Assembly (NCBI GenBank): GCA_947258825.1
Contig: CAMYJX010000055.1
Coordinates: forward strand, 1-43,773
Origin: an uncultured Pseudomonadales bacterium
GTDB lineage: Bacteria > Pseudomonadota > Gammaproteobacteria > Pseudomonadales > Azotimanducaceae
Length of the DNA: 43,773 nucleotides
Direction: 5' to 3'
Shown piece after piece: positions 16,258 to 23,690 of this stretch. The notes beneath the pieces were generated by a model. It was not told where the DNA came from. It did not search any database and saw nothing but the letters and a program-made list of their open reading frames with translations. Positions within the stretch are counted from its first letter, which is position 1, and every line of letters begins with the position of its first letter. A program made the translations under genes and the position numbers.

Positions 16258-18211
16258 CGTCTAAACCTCCGGAGCCCTTGGCCACGAGCGGCAGGGCCCA
16301 GCTGAATCGGCTGGTCAGGTGTTGGGAAACATCCGCATCCCAACCCAGACCAATGTCGGTTGCACGGCGCCAGTAGGGGGCGTCCTCACTTCGGCCGTCT
16401 CCGTATCCTGAATCGGCAAAGAGGATCACCTCCCCCAGCCTGATCGGTATCCTGAGGTCGAGGCTCATCACGACCCCCTGATCCACCAGCAGATCACCGC
16501 GATCGAAACTGCGAACCCTGTAAGGACCCGACAGAGCGAACCGCTGGGGGGCAGGCAGATGGGTATTCGCAAGCTGACCCTGCATGCGCAGCGAGAGCTT
16601 CTGCTCGCCATCGAGCAGCGGAAGCTCAACGGGCGTCCAGGCCAGCAGGTCCAGCTCCAGCGCCCAGAAATTCTCATCCTGACCCGCAAACCGGTCGTTA
16701 CCGATGTGACCTGCGGTCAGCTTGATCAGAGCATCCCCGGCCACGCGAACTCGATCCCAGGTCTGCTGCGCGGACAAGGCGCCATTCACCAGCGCCACAG
16801 ACTGGTCCACGCCTGCATCCCATTCCAGTTTGTGGAACGCCCCGCCCACTGCAAGCTCCACGTGTCGAGTCGAATCGCGCTGCAGGCTGCGGCGGGCGAG
16901 CAGGTCGAAATACCGCCCTTCGCCGTCCAACTCGGTCCCGCGTTCCCAGGAAAAGTCGTTGTTACCCACCTGGCCGCGAAGCCTGTAGTGATCTCCGAAG
17001 GGGGCCTCGTAGCCCAGAAAGCCATAGGTCTGATTCCCGGGATCTACGGTCGCGAGCAGCCCGACGTCCAGGCGATCGCCTATTCCCCGCGGATTGAGCC
17101 AGGCTGCGTCCAGCAGAAGCCGCTCGTTGCCCGTCGCCCCGTCGCCGTGGTTATCAAGGCCGACGCTGGCGTTCCACTCGCGCTGCTCCAGAACATTCAA
17201 CCTGAGTCGGGTATCACCGACCGATGACCCGGGCTCGAAGGACGCCTGCGCCTGAAAACCGGGCATGGTGTTCAGCTGATACAGGCGGTCCGAAACGACG
17301 GGTAAGGTGAGCGGCTGACCCAGCAGATCGGCGAAGTGACGAATGACGGGCGCGGATTCGCCGCCTTCCACCAGGATATCGCCGAGGCGCCCGACAAGAA
17401 CATCCAGCTCTACCGTTCCATCCTCTACCGGCTGACTGGGCACGTAAACTACGGCGAGAAAATATCCCTCCTGGCGCAGACGTGACTGCACGGCCTGGGC
17501 AACTTCCTCCAGCTCCAGCACGGAGATACCGCGGCGCTGCTTCTGATCGCGGATCAGAGCCGATAAGTCGCGGGCATCGGCCACGCTCAGGTCGCCGCCC
17601 TCATGCACACCCAGAACGTTCAGAAAACGTGCGACTTCTTTCAGCTCGCCGGGGGTGAAGCCGTGGTCCGCGGCAGAGTTTCTCTGTTGGACCTCATTCA
17701 GTTTTGCATCGATCACCGAATCCAGCTCGACAGGATCGATGCCGGGCAGCGCCTCCCAGCTTCCCGATTTCATCCGAACTTCAGCAACGGGCAGTCGGGG
17801 ACTGCTGGCGGGGTTGGGATCGCGCTGGCTGACGGGCGGCACGGATGCCGGATCAGCCATGGCGTATCCGGACCAGAGGGTGAACACGCCGACGATCGTA
17901 AGCAGCATCACCAGCAGCAGAAGCCAGCGGCCGTGCCCCGGGGACGCCGAATCATCCACGCCCAGGACCTGCGCATCACCCAGGCCGGCGCTTCCACCCC
18001 CGGCGCTGGCGGCCGAGGCAGCAGCCCCGCGCAGGGTAACCTCATCCCAACGGCGCCGGGTGTTGTCCCCGTCAAAGGGTGCGGCGGAGAAATTGTCGAT
18101 GACCTCCCTGCGCGCCCGCCGATATTCATCCAGGGAACACTCTCCGGCTGCCCAGGCTCTGGCGATGCGTCGCAGACGCACCGTTTCCGGCGCCAGCCGC
18201 ATCAGGCTCAT
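16214..18211 (-). CDS. TpsB/ShlB-family outer-membrane transporter with extra cytoplasmic and transmembrane N-terminus
   Basis: The protein has 665 residues. Residues 1-60 are basic and contain 'IARAWAAGECSLDEYRRARREVID', a SHOCT-like short helical motif. A Gly/Ala/Ser-rich linker leads to a single hydrophobic segment at about 96-114 ending 'LWSGYAMADP', which could be cleaved after Ala119. Next come a helical region, a POTRA-type domain (about 215-290, 'EEVAQAVQSRLRQEGYFLAVVYVPSQ') and a C-terminal barrel typical of ShlB/FhaC ('NASVGLDNHGDGATGNERL', 'YRVRSFDRGD', 'VILFADSGYG', terminal Tyr). The loop-6 motif reads VRSF instead of VRGY/F. Family members export TpsA proteins across the outer membrane. 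Its ATGA overlap with the kinase gene and the ~95-residue cytosolic extension make it unlike a standard TpsB. Confidence 0.85.
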   Translation of the reverse strand: MSLMRLAPETVRLRRIARAWAAGECSLDEYRRARREVIDNFSAAPFDGDNTRRRWDEVTLRGAAASAASAGGGSAGLGDAQVLGVDDSASPGHGRWLLLLVMLLTIVGVFTLWSGYAMADPASVPPVSQRDPNPASSPRLPVAEVRMKSGSWEALPGIDPVELDSVIDAKLNEVQQRNSAADHGFTPGELKEVARFLNVLGVHEGGDLSVADARDLSALIRDQKQRRGISVLELEEVAQAVQSRLRQEGYFLAVVYVPSQPVEDGTVELDVLVGRLGDILVEGGESAPVIRHFADLLGQPLTLPVVSDRLYQLNTMPGFQAQASFEPGSSVGDTRLRLNVLEQREWNASVGLDNHGDGATGNERLLLDAAWLNPRGIGDRLDVGLLATVDPGNQTYGFLGYEAPFGDHYRLRGQVGNNDFSWERGTELDGEGRYFDLLARRSLQRDSTRHVELAVGGAFHKLEWDAGVDQSVALVNGALSAQQTWDRVRVAGDALIKLTAGHIGNDRFAGQDENFWALELDLLAWTPVELPLLDGEQKLSLRMQGQLANTHLPAPQRFALSGPYRVRSFDRGDLLVDQGVVMSLDLRIPIRLGEVILFADSGYGDGRSEDAPYWRRATDIGLGWDADVSQHLTSRFSWALPLVAKGSGGLDDDGSRFYWSLEYAY

Positions 18212-20721
18212 GAAACTTCCCTGACGAGTCGGAAGCCCGTGGCGTCATCCGCCCGACCCGGGTGAGGCCGGGCCGTCTGCACCACGCACTCCTGAATGGG
18301 GTCTGAATAGGCACCGCCGACGGCTTGCGCTTCATCGGCATCCAGCACCCACTCCTGCACGTTGCCCAGCGCGTTGATGAGCCCGTAAACGCTCGGTGAC
18401 CCTGACTCCACGGCCACCGGCGCCAGGCCCCGGCGGACGCTGCCCAGCTGAACCTGACAGTTGCGATTGGGGTCCGGATCACCTTGTGCGGCATGCAGCC
18501 ACTCCTCCCGCGTCGGCAACCGATAAACGTGCCCGGTCTGCTCGCTCAGCCAGCGGGCATAGACCTTCGCAAGGTCCAGGTCTATACCGGTGACCGGCAT
18601 CTGGTCTGTGGGCTGAGCTTCGCAGCGTGCCGATTCCATGCAGAACCGGTTGAACTCCGCCCAGCTGATTTCATGCTTGCTGATGGCGAACTGACCCTGG
18701 CCGTCGGGAGAAGGCAGAACGACCAGCCGCGGCCCAGCGTTCTGGTCCGCAAGCCGATCCGCACAGTAACCGGCTCGGCCGGGTTGACTGCCATTCCCCA
18801 CCAGGTAGGGGGCCGCACACGGATCCTCTACCGTTGCTGCAAATCCCGGCGTCACACCGAAGGCCGTCTGCACGTCCACGCGCAGGGCCTGAGCTCGATC
18901 CGCATCTACAGCCGCCAGCTGGTTCAGACAGCGGCCCAGCCTGGCTGCCAGCACTTCTTCACCAACAGCGGCGAAACCGGGATATCGGGCAAGCCAGCGG
19001 CGATAGACGGCAGCACCCCCACTCAGATCGAGATCGAGGCACGGACCATCCAGCGCAGCAGAGAGCTCGGCGCGAAATTCGTTCCGGGTGGCGATACGTT
19101 GCTGCCGATTCTGCAGGGCGATTTGCCGCGCCTCAGCGTCCTGCACCTGACGATCGAGATCCTCCAGAAGTTCCGGATCGAAGGAGCGTTCCTGCAGAAA
19201 CGCCAGTGCCATCCTGGCGGCAGGGAAGCGATCGGCGTCGATGCTCTGAACCAGCAGCATCTCGAGAACGTCGGCCACTTCCATTTCCAGCTCGGCGAGC
19301 GCCGAGCTCGCAGGCTGAATCTGCTCAAACTGTGCCAGTGCCGATTCCACCTCCTGCAGCCACTCGGCGCCGAGCGCGGGCTCGTTCAGCAGCTCGTCAA
19401 TGCGGCGCGCGATTCGCTCGCTCAGCAGGCGCTCAGCCTCCGGCATCGGGCCGAAAAAGTACGCTTTCTCCATAAGCCGGATGCCGGCATCCATATCGCT
19501 GGCAGCGATCCGGGCGGCATAGAGCTCGCGGACCTGCCGGAAAACATTCTTGCTGAGCACATCCGCGCCCTCTAGGGACTGCATGTTCTCTGCCTCCTCC
19601 CGGAGCTGGTCATGCCAGGAGGCATCAAAGCGGGGTGACGCCAGCAGCGCACCAATTCGCGCCAACTGGGAATCAACCAGAGTGATCTGGCGGACTTCTT
19701 CCTTGGCTTCCATCACCGCCGCATCTTCTTTCAGATAGGTCACGCCCAGCGTAACCATCACGGCCACAGCAGCCACGAGCGCAGTACGTGATCGCCAGGG
19801 AGCCGGATGCAGCAGATGCCGGGCCACTTCCGCTACCGATTCCGGCCGATCATCCCGGTCGAAGGCGAGGCAACGCTCGATCACCCGCCACTGTCGCCGG
19901 CTGAGCCGTCCCGGACGCTCAGGTTTCAGGCCGTCCCGAGCCGCCAGATTCGCCGGCGTGCGTCCGTAAGGATGCTGCCCGGTGAGGATCAGGTAGATCA
20001 CCACACCCAGGGAGTACAGATCATCACGGCGCTCGGGGTTCTGGCCGCTCAGCATCTCCTGGCTGGCATATGCCGGCGTCAGGGCCGCAAGCCGCGAGGG
20101 ATCGAACTCCGGATCATCTTCGTCACCGTGATTGAGATGCACGGCGCGGGCAATGCCGAAGTCGAGAATCTTGGCCTTGTTGTCGGGCGCAATGAATACG
20201 TTGCCGGGCTTGAAATCCGCATGCACGACGCCGGCTTCATGGGCGTGCTCGAGCCCGGCGCACATACAGCGAATGATGCTCCAGGCCATCTCGTCCGGCA
20301 GGCCAGTCGGGTACGCCCTGAGCAGCTCTGCGAGTTCCTGGCCTTCCAGCAGCTCCATGATGATGAAGGGCACATCGCCGTCTTTGTCGAAATCAAAGAT
20401 CGACACGATGCTGGGGTGCGACAGCGCCTGGGATTTGACTGCTTCCCGCTGCAGCGCGATAAACGCCTCGGGATGGTCGCGAAAGTCATTATTCAGGACT
20501 TTGACGGCAACGAAAGGCTGCCGGTCTCTGGCTTCGACCTTGCGAAGATCTTTGGCCCGGAAGACGGTTCCCATACCGCCGCTGCCCAGCTTCTCCTCCA
20601 GCACGAACCGCTGCTTCAGAACCCGCGGCGGATCGGCTTCACCGGTTGCCGTCGCATGGCCGCTGCGCCGAGATACGCTGGTATCCGTGCGGAGGACTGT
20701 GACGTCCTGAGCTTCGCTCAT
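18208..20721 (-). CDS. Membrane Ser/Thr protein kinase with predicted periplasmic FGE/SUMF1-like domain
   Basis: This 837-residue protein has a Hanks-type kinase domain at about 39-305: Gly loop 'LGSGGMGTVF', Lys74 in 'VAVKVL', catalytic 'HADFKPGN' (Asp169, with Ala in place of Arg of HRD), 'DFG' at 187-189 and 'DDLYSLGVVIYLILTG'. A single membrane segment 'TALVAAVAVMVTLGVTYL' lies at about 313-330. A long helical region follows, and from about 678 a sulfatase-modifying-factor fold: 'FAISKHEISWAEFNRFC', 'RLPTREEWLHAAQG', 'NALGNVQEW' and 'ATGFRLVRE'. The paired Cys of true formylglycine-generating enzymes are not apparent, so this domain is probably for sensing or binding. The start at 20721 overlaps the phosphatase stop (ATGA). 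It probably phosphorylates a protein read by the FHA gene product. Confidence 0.88.
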   Translation of the reverse strand: MSEAQDVTVLRTDTSVSRRSGHATATGEADPPRVLKQRFVLEEKLGSGGMGTVFRAKDLRKVEARDRQPFVAVKVLNNDFRDHPEAFIALQREAVKSQALSHPSIVSIFDFDKDGDVPFIIMELLEGQELAELLRAYPTGLPDEMAWSIIRCMCAGLEHAHEAGVVHADFKPGNVFIAPDNKAKILDFGIARAVHLNHGDEDDPEFDPSRLAALTPAYASQEMLSGQNPERRDDLYSLGVVIYLILTGQHPYGRTPANLAARDGLKPERPGRLSRRQWRVIERCLAFDRDDRPESVAEVARHLLHPAPWRSRTALVAAVAVMVTLGVTYLKEDAAVMEAKEEVRQITLVDSQLARIGALLASPRFDASWHDQLREEAENMQSLEGADVLSKNVFRQVRELYAARIAASDMDAGIRLMEKAYFFGPMPEAERLLSERIARRIDELLNEPALGAEWLQEVESALAQFEQIQPASSALAELEMEVADVLEMLLVQSIDADRFPAARMALAFLQERSFDPELLEDLDRQVQDAEARQIALQNRQQRIATRNEFRAELSAALDGPCLDLDLSGGAAVYRRWLARYPGFAAVGEEVLAARLGRCLNQLAAVDADRAQALRVDVQTAFGVTPGFAATVEDPCAAPYLVGNGSQPGRAGYCADRLADQNAGPRLVVLPSPDGQGQFAISKHEISWAEFNRFCMESARCEAQPTDQMPVTGIDLDLAKVYARWLSEQTGHVYRLPTREEWLHAAQGDPDPNRNCQVQLGSVRRGLAPVAVESGSPSVYGLINALGNVQEWVLDADEAQAVGGAYSDPIQECVVQTARPHPGRADDATGFRLVREVS

Positions 20722-21440
20722 GGCACCTCCGGGCGGGCAATCACCAGGGAGACGTTGTCTCTGGCCGGCCCTTGCAGGCAACGCTGCAGAAGTGAGTCCG
20801 CGGCTTTCTCCAGTTCGGGGGTCGTCAGACTTTCGACCAGCTCGTGCTTTTCCAGCTCTCGGTACAAGCCGTCACTGCAGAGCAGAAAGGTATCGTCGAC
20901 AGCGATGTCGAACACGGCAATGTCCAGATGCAGCTGATGCTGGCCACCTACGGCGCGCGTGATGATGTTGGTATCCGCGGCCAGCGCTTCGGCCTCGGAA
21001 ACGGCCCCGGAGTCCAGCAGATCGGAGATCGGGTTGTGATCGCGGGTAATCAGCTCCAGCTGGCCGCATCTGAGCCGGTACAGTCGACTGTCTCCCGCCC
21101 ACAGCGCCACGCCGGTTCGACCGCGACAAACCATAGCGACCACCGTACTGCCGATGGTGGTTCTGGCTCCGCAGCTTTCGGCATGGCGACGCAGATCCAG
21201 ATTCACTCCGAGCAGCGCGTCCTCAACGGCGTCAACCTGCTCGGCCAGAGAACTTACCGGGGCCAGCGCATAGAGAGCGCTGACGATCGCCTGGCTCGCC
21301 ACTTCCCCCGCGTGATGCCCGCCCATACCGTCCGCGACTGCCCAGAGCTGGGCGTCGGGCCAGCTGAGCACGGCGTCTTCATTGTGGTGACGCCGCTTGC
21401 CGGTGTGCGTCTGTTCCGCGCTATGCCAGGTGAGATCCAT
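20718..21440 (-). CDS. PP2C-type Ser/Thr protein phosphatase
   Basis: This 240-residue PppA/Stp1-type phosphatase has 'GKRRHHNEDAVL' (metal-binding Asp in motif 1), 'LWAVADGMGGHHAGEVASQ' (motif 2), 'TTIGSTVVAMV', 'VALWAGDSRLYRLR', 'LLCSDGLYREL' and 'ARDNVSLVIA', the full set of Mn/Mg-binding aspartates. It would reverse phosphorylation by the kinase encoded just downstream. The start at 21440 is supported by AAGGGA seven bases upstream; an alternative ATG at 21470 overlaps the FHA stop codon (ATGA), echoing the overlaps between later genes, but lacks a ribosome site. No membrane segment is present, so it acts in the cytoplasm, on the same side as the kinase domain. Confidence 0.9.
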   Translation of the reverse strand: MDLTWHSAEQTHTGKRRHHNEDAVLSWPDAQLWAVADGMGGHHAGEVASQAIVSALYALAPVSSLAEQVDAVEDALLGVNLDLRRHAESCGARTTIGSTVVAMVCRGRTGVALWAGDSRLYRLRCGQLELITRDHNPISDLLDSGAVSEAEALAADTNIITRAVGGQHQLHLDIAVFDIAVDDTFLLCSDGLYRELEKHELVESLTTPELEKAADSLLQRCLQGPARDNVSLVIARPEVP

Positions 21441-21466
21441 GAAACGTCCCTTGGCCAGGCAGGCCG

Positions 21467-21799
21467 TCATCCATTGCGAAAGCGGATGGCGGATTCTTCG
21501 CTGAGCGGCTCGCCAAGGCTGATCCATCCCTCGCCCCAGAGTCGGATTTCACCCCGCCGTACGAATAGAACCCGTTCATCTTCCGTCTGCACGAAGGTAC
21601 CGTTGCAGCTGTGATCGACCAGCACGCAGGACTGATTGCGTCGCTCGATGCGCGCGTGATGACGCGATGTGAATCGCCGGGAAACGGTGAGGTTGGCATC
21701 GGGCAGCGAGCCCACGGAAAGCGACTGCCGGTCGCCATTTAGAACGACCCGCCGGTCACGCCAATCGAGAACGAGCTGTGAGCGCTCCTGCGCATCCAT
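21467..21799 (-). CDS. FHA-domain protein
   Basis: This 110-residue protein is almost entirely one forkhead-associated domain: 'SLSVGSLPDANLTVSRRFTSRHHARIERRN' contains the Gly-Ser/Arg and 'SRHHA' phosphothreonine-binding loops, followed by 'VLVDHSCNGTFVQ' with the conserved Asn-Gly. Such domains bind phosphothreonine peptides. The start at 21799 (MDAQERSQLVLDW) is chosen because the frame upstream is unlike a protein; a GGCGGT-like site is weak. It is the first gene of the phosphatase-kinase-transporter operon and probably docks on phosphorylated partners, perhaps the cytosolic N-terminus of the TpsB-like protein (inference). The region before it at 21800-21969 holds the operon promoter, but I could not define it. 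Confidence 0.88.
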   Translation of the reverse strand: MDAQERSQLVLDWRDRRVVLNGDRQSLSVGSLPDANLTVSRRFTSRHHARIERRNQSCVLVDHSCNGTFVQTEDERVLFVRRGEIRLWGEGWISLGEPLSEESAIRFRNG

Positions 21800-21956
21800 G
21801 TCGCATACCGCCGGTAAAATGATGTCCGGACAAGCATATGTCAGGGAAAGACCGCTTAAAGCGAACCGCCTCACAGCACCGGCGGAAGGGGATCTCAAAA
21901 ATTCAGCGGCTCGGCGGGCTGATGAAGTGACGGGAACCGTGGGGCTGGCAGGGCGC

Positions 21957-21975
21957 CCCTAGCGGGACGCTAGGG
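21957..21975. repeat. Short perfect hairpin at the left edge of the MITE-like element
   Basis: CCCTAGCG-GGA-CGCTAGGG is an 8-base inverted repeat with a 3-base loop. Its right half includes the first CTAG of the adjacent inverted-repeat element. It may be a relic of insertion at a CTAG target. Confidence 0.5.
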
Positions 21976-22155
21976 AACTTCTGATTAATTCTTGCATGCT
22001 CAGAGCGTCTCGCGTTTTTCCTGTCTAGAAGCGGGCCGCAGGCAATGTAGATCACCTTGGCAAGGCACGCGACAACGATTGCCGGCGAAGCGCGCCTTGC
22101 CCAAGACCCCGTAAACTTGCGCTGAGCAAGCAAGAATTAATCAGAGGTTCCCTAG
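21970..22155. mobile_element. 186-bp MITE-like inverted-repeat element
   Basis: The two ends form an inverted repeat of about 34 bases with two mismatches: each begins CTAGGGAAC, continues TCTGATTAATTCTTGC, and extends to TGCTCAG. Inside, CTTGGCAAGGC (22056-22066) pairs with GCCTTGCCCAAG (22094-22105) apart from one bulged base, so the whole element can fold back. It has no coding capacity for a transposase. CTAG at both outer ends fits either a 4-base target duplication of the YTAR type made by IS5-group transposases or the tips of the repeats; I cannot assign a family with certainty. The right end supplies the TAG stop codon of cnoX, so insertion occurred exactly at that gene's 3' end. Confidence 0.7.
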
Positions 22156-23006
22156 TGCATGAAAGCGAACATGCGCCGTCGATAGCTCGCCGCGATGTCC
22201 GAACCCTTACCCAGCAGATTGAAGATTCGAATCATGGTCAGACGGCCGATGTCATCGCGAAAACTCCGGTCCGCCTGCAATATCGCCATGGCGTTGTCCA
22301 ACGCCTGGGGGTAGTCGCCTGCAGCAGCAAGCCGAACCGCCAGCTGATACCGTACTTCGAGATCGCCCGGGTTCTGCTCGAGCGCCGCCTGCAGCTCGGC
22401 CAGCGCCGGCAGGCCGTCGGCTTCCTCGAGCAACGCCAGCCGCGTCTGGGGGCGGTCCCGCTGTTCCGTATCCTCAGGAATGCCGGCAAGAACCTTACGC
22501 GCATCATCCACCGCTCCGGTGAGCAACAGAACGTCCGCCAGCTCTACTTTGAAAGGCAGATTCTGGGGCTCCTCGGCAATTGCCTGCTGAAGCATCTGCA
22601 ACGCCCGCTCGTAGTCGCCAGCCGCCAGCAACTGATCAAGCGCGCTGCGCAGCGCGTCCGCCGGCGACAGCGTCAGCTCGTCAATCAGGTTCTCGAATGT
22701 TGCGTCTGTCTGGGGCCCGTCGAGCTGATGGACGAGCTGCCCCCCTTTCACCACCCGCAAGCTGGGCAGGCCCTGGACGCGCAGATGCTGGGCCAGGGTC
22801 TGATCCCTGGCGACGTCCACGAGGCCGAGCAGCACCTTCCCCTGCTGACGGGCAACCAGGGTTTCCAGTGCCCTTCGGGTATCCACCGACGGGGGAACCT
22901 GATCGGCCCAGAACAGGAGGAGCACGGGCGTCTCCTGAGACTTTTCAACCACCTCGGACTGGAAAGCCTCCGGGGACACGTCAAAAACGTAGGAATCTGC
23001 TTCCAT
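22152..23006 (-). CDS. cnoX: CnoX/YbbN-type thioredoxin-TPR chaperedoxin without active-site cysteines
   Basis: This 284-residue protein, the same length as E. coli YbbN/CnoX, has an N-terminal thioredoxin fold (about 5-110) and C-terminal TPR repeats (about 115-284: 'ADALRSALDQLLAAGDYERALQML', 'QNPGDLEVRYQLAVRLAAAGDYPQAL'). The thioredoxin active site CxxC reads 'WADQVPPS' (33-40), with no cysteine at either position, so it cannot act as an oxidoreductase. CnoX proteins protect proteins from hypochlorite-linked damage and hand clients to GroEL/DnaK. The end 'SYRRRMFAFMH' aligns in length with the E. coli C-terminus, so the protein appears full length although its TAG stop lies within the end of the MITE-like element. 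No strong ribosome site is seen before 23006. Confidence 0.85.
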   Translation of the reverse strand: MEADSYVFDVSPEAFQSEVVEKSQETPVLLLFWADQVPPSVDTRRALETLVARQQGKVLLGLVDVARDQTLAQHLRVQGLPSLRVVKGGQLVHQLDGPQTDATFENLIDELTLSPADALRSALDQLLAAGDYERALQMLQQAIAEEPQNLPFKVELADVLLLTGAVDDARKVLAGIPEDTEQRDRPQTRLALLEEADGLPALAELQAALEQNPGDLEVRYQLAVRLAAAGDYPQALDNAMAILQADRSFRDDIGRLTMIRIFNLLGKGSDIAASYRRRMFAFMH

Positions 23007-23180
23007 CACATCATTTTCGGCCAGCTGCGGAAGCGCAATAGTACTACAGGTACCGGGGGTCAGCGGGTTTTGCCCGCCCGGCGCGTCCTCGCCACCCTGG
23101 CCTTCCAAGGAACCTTGGCCTATCGGGGCGCGTTTAGCTACGATCGATGCACGCCTTTCGTCGAGCAGAGCGATATTGCC

Positions 23181-23648
23181 GTGCCGAACAGCGATGACCT
23201 TCCCGGGCCCGAAGCACCCCCCTTCCAGCTACAGCGTCTGGACCACATCGTTCTGCGCGCGCGGGACAGCGAACGGCTGGTAGCCTTCTACTGCGACGTG
23301 CTTGGCTGCCGAGTGGAACGGACCGTCGCTGCGGTGGGCCTGATTCAGCTGCGCGCAGGAGAATGTCTCATCGACGTGGTCAGCACCACGGGCGAGCTGG
23401 GCCGAAGAAAAGGCGAGCCTCCCACGGCCGAGAGCGGTCAGAATCTGGATCATTTCTGCCTGCGGGTGAACCCATTCGATGCGCAGGCGCTCACCGAACA
23501 CCTGCAGCGCTGGGGCGTGGCCGTCGGCCCGGTGAGAGAAGTCTACGGTGCCGAGGGTACCGGGCCCAGCATCTATCTCTCGGACCCCGAGGGCAACCAG
23601 ATAGAGCTCAAGGGTCCCGCGATTGAAGGCCCCAAAGGGTTAGACTAG
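23181..23648 (+). CDS. VOC-family (glyoxalase/dioxygenase-like) metalloprotein
   Basis: This 155-residue single-module vicinal-oxygen-chelate protein has 'LQRLDHIVLRARDSERLVAFYCDVLG' (metal His in LDHIVL), 'NLDHFCLRVNPFDAQAL' (second His) and 'SIYLSDPEGNQIELKGP' (Glu ligand), the usual betaalphabetabetabeta pattern. It resembles YaeR-like VOC proteins; the reaction is unknown. The start is placed at GTG 23181, because the frame upstream is the antisense of cnoX and of the divergent promoter; an unusual start is possible and the exact N-terminus is uncertain. It is divergent from cnoX across about 170 bases, and 42 bases upstream of the phosphotransferase gene. Confidence 0.75.
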   Translation: MPNSDDLPGPEAPPFQLQRLDHIVLRARDSERLVAFYCDVLGCRVERTVAAVGLIQLRAGECLIDVVSTTGELGRRKGEPPTAESGQNLDHFCLRVNPFDAQALTEHLQRWGVAVGPVREVYGAEGTGPSIYLSDPEGNQIELKGPAIEGPKGLD

Positions 23649-23690
23649 GGGACCCAAGTATCATCTGCAGCCGTCACAGCGAGCGCCAAG

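Noticed and set aside
22155..23180. Plus-strand upstream extension of the VOC gene, giving a 497-residue frame
   Set aside because: The first ~340 codons are antisense to cnoX and its promoter region. The VOC domain is complete from 23181 onward.
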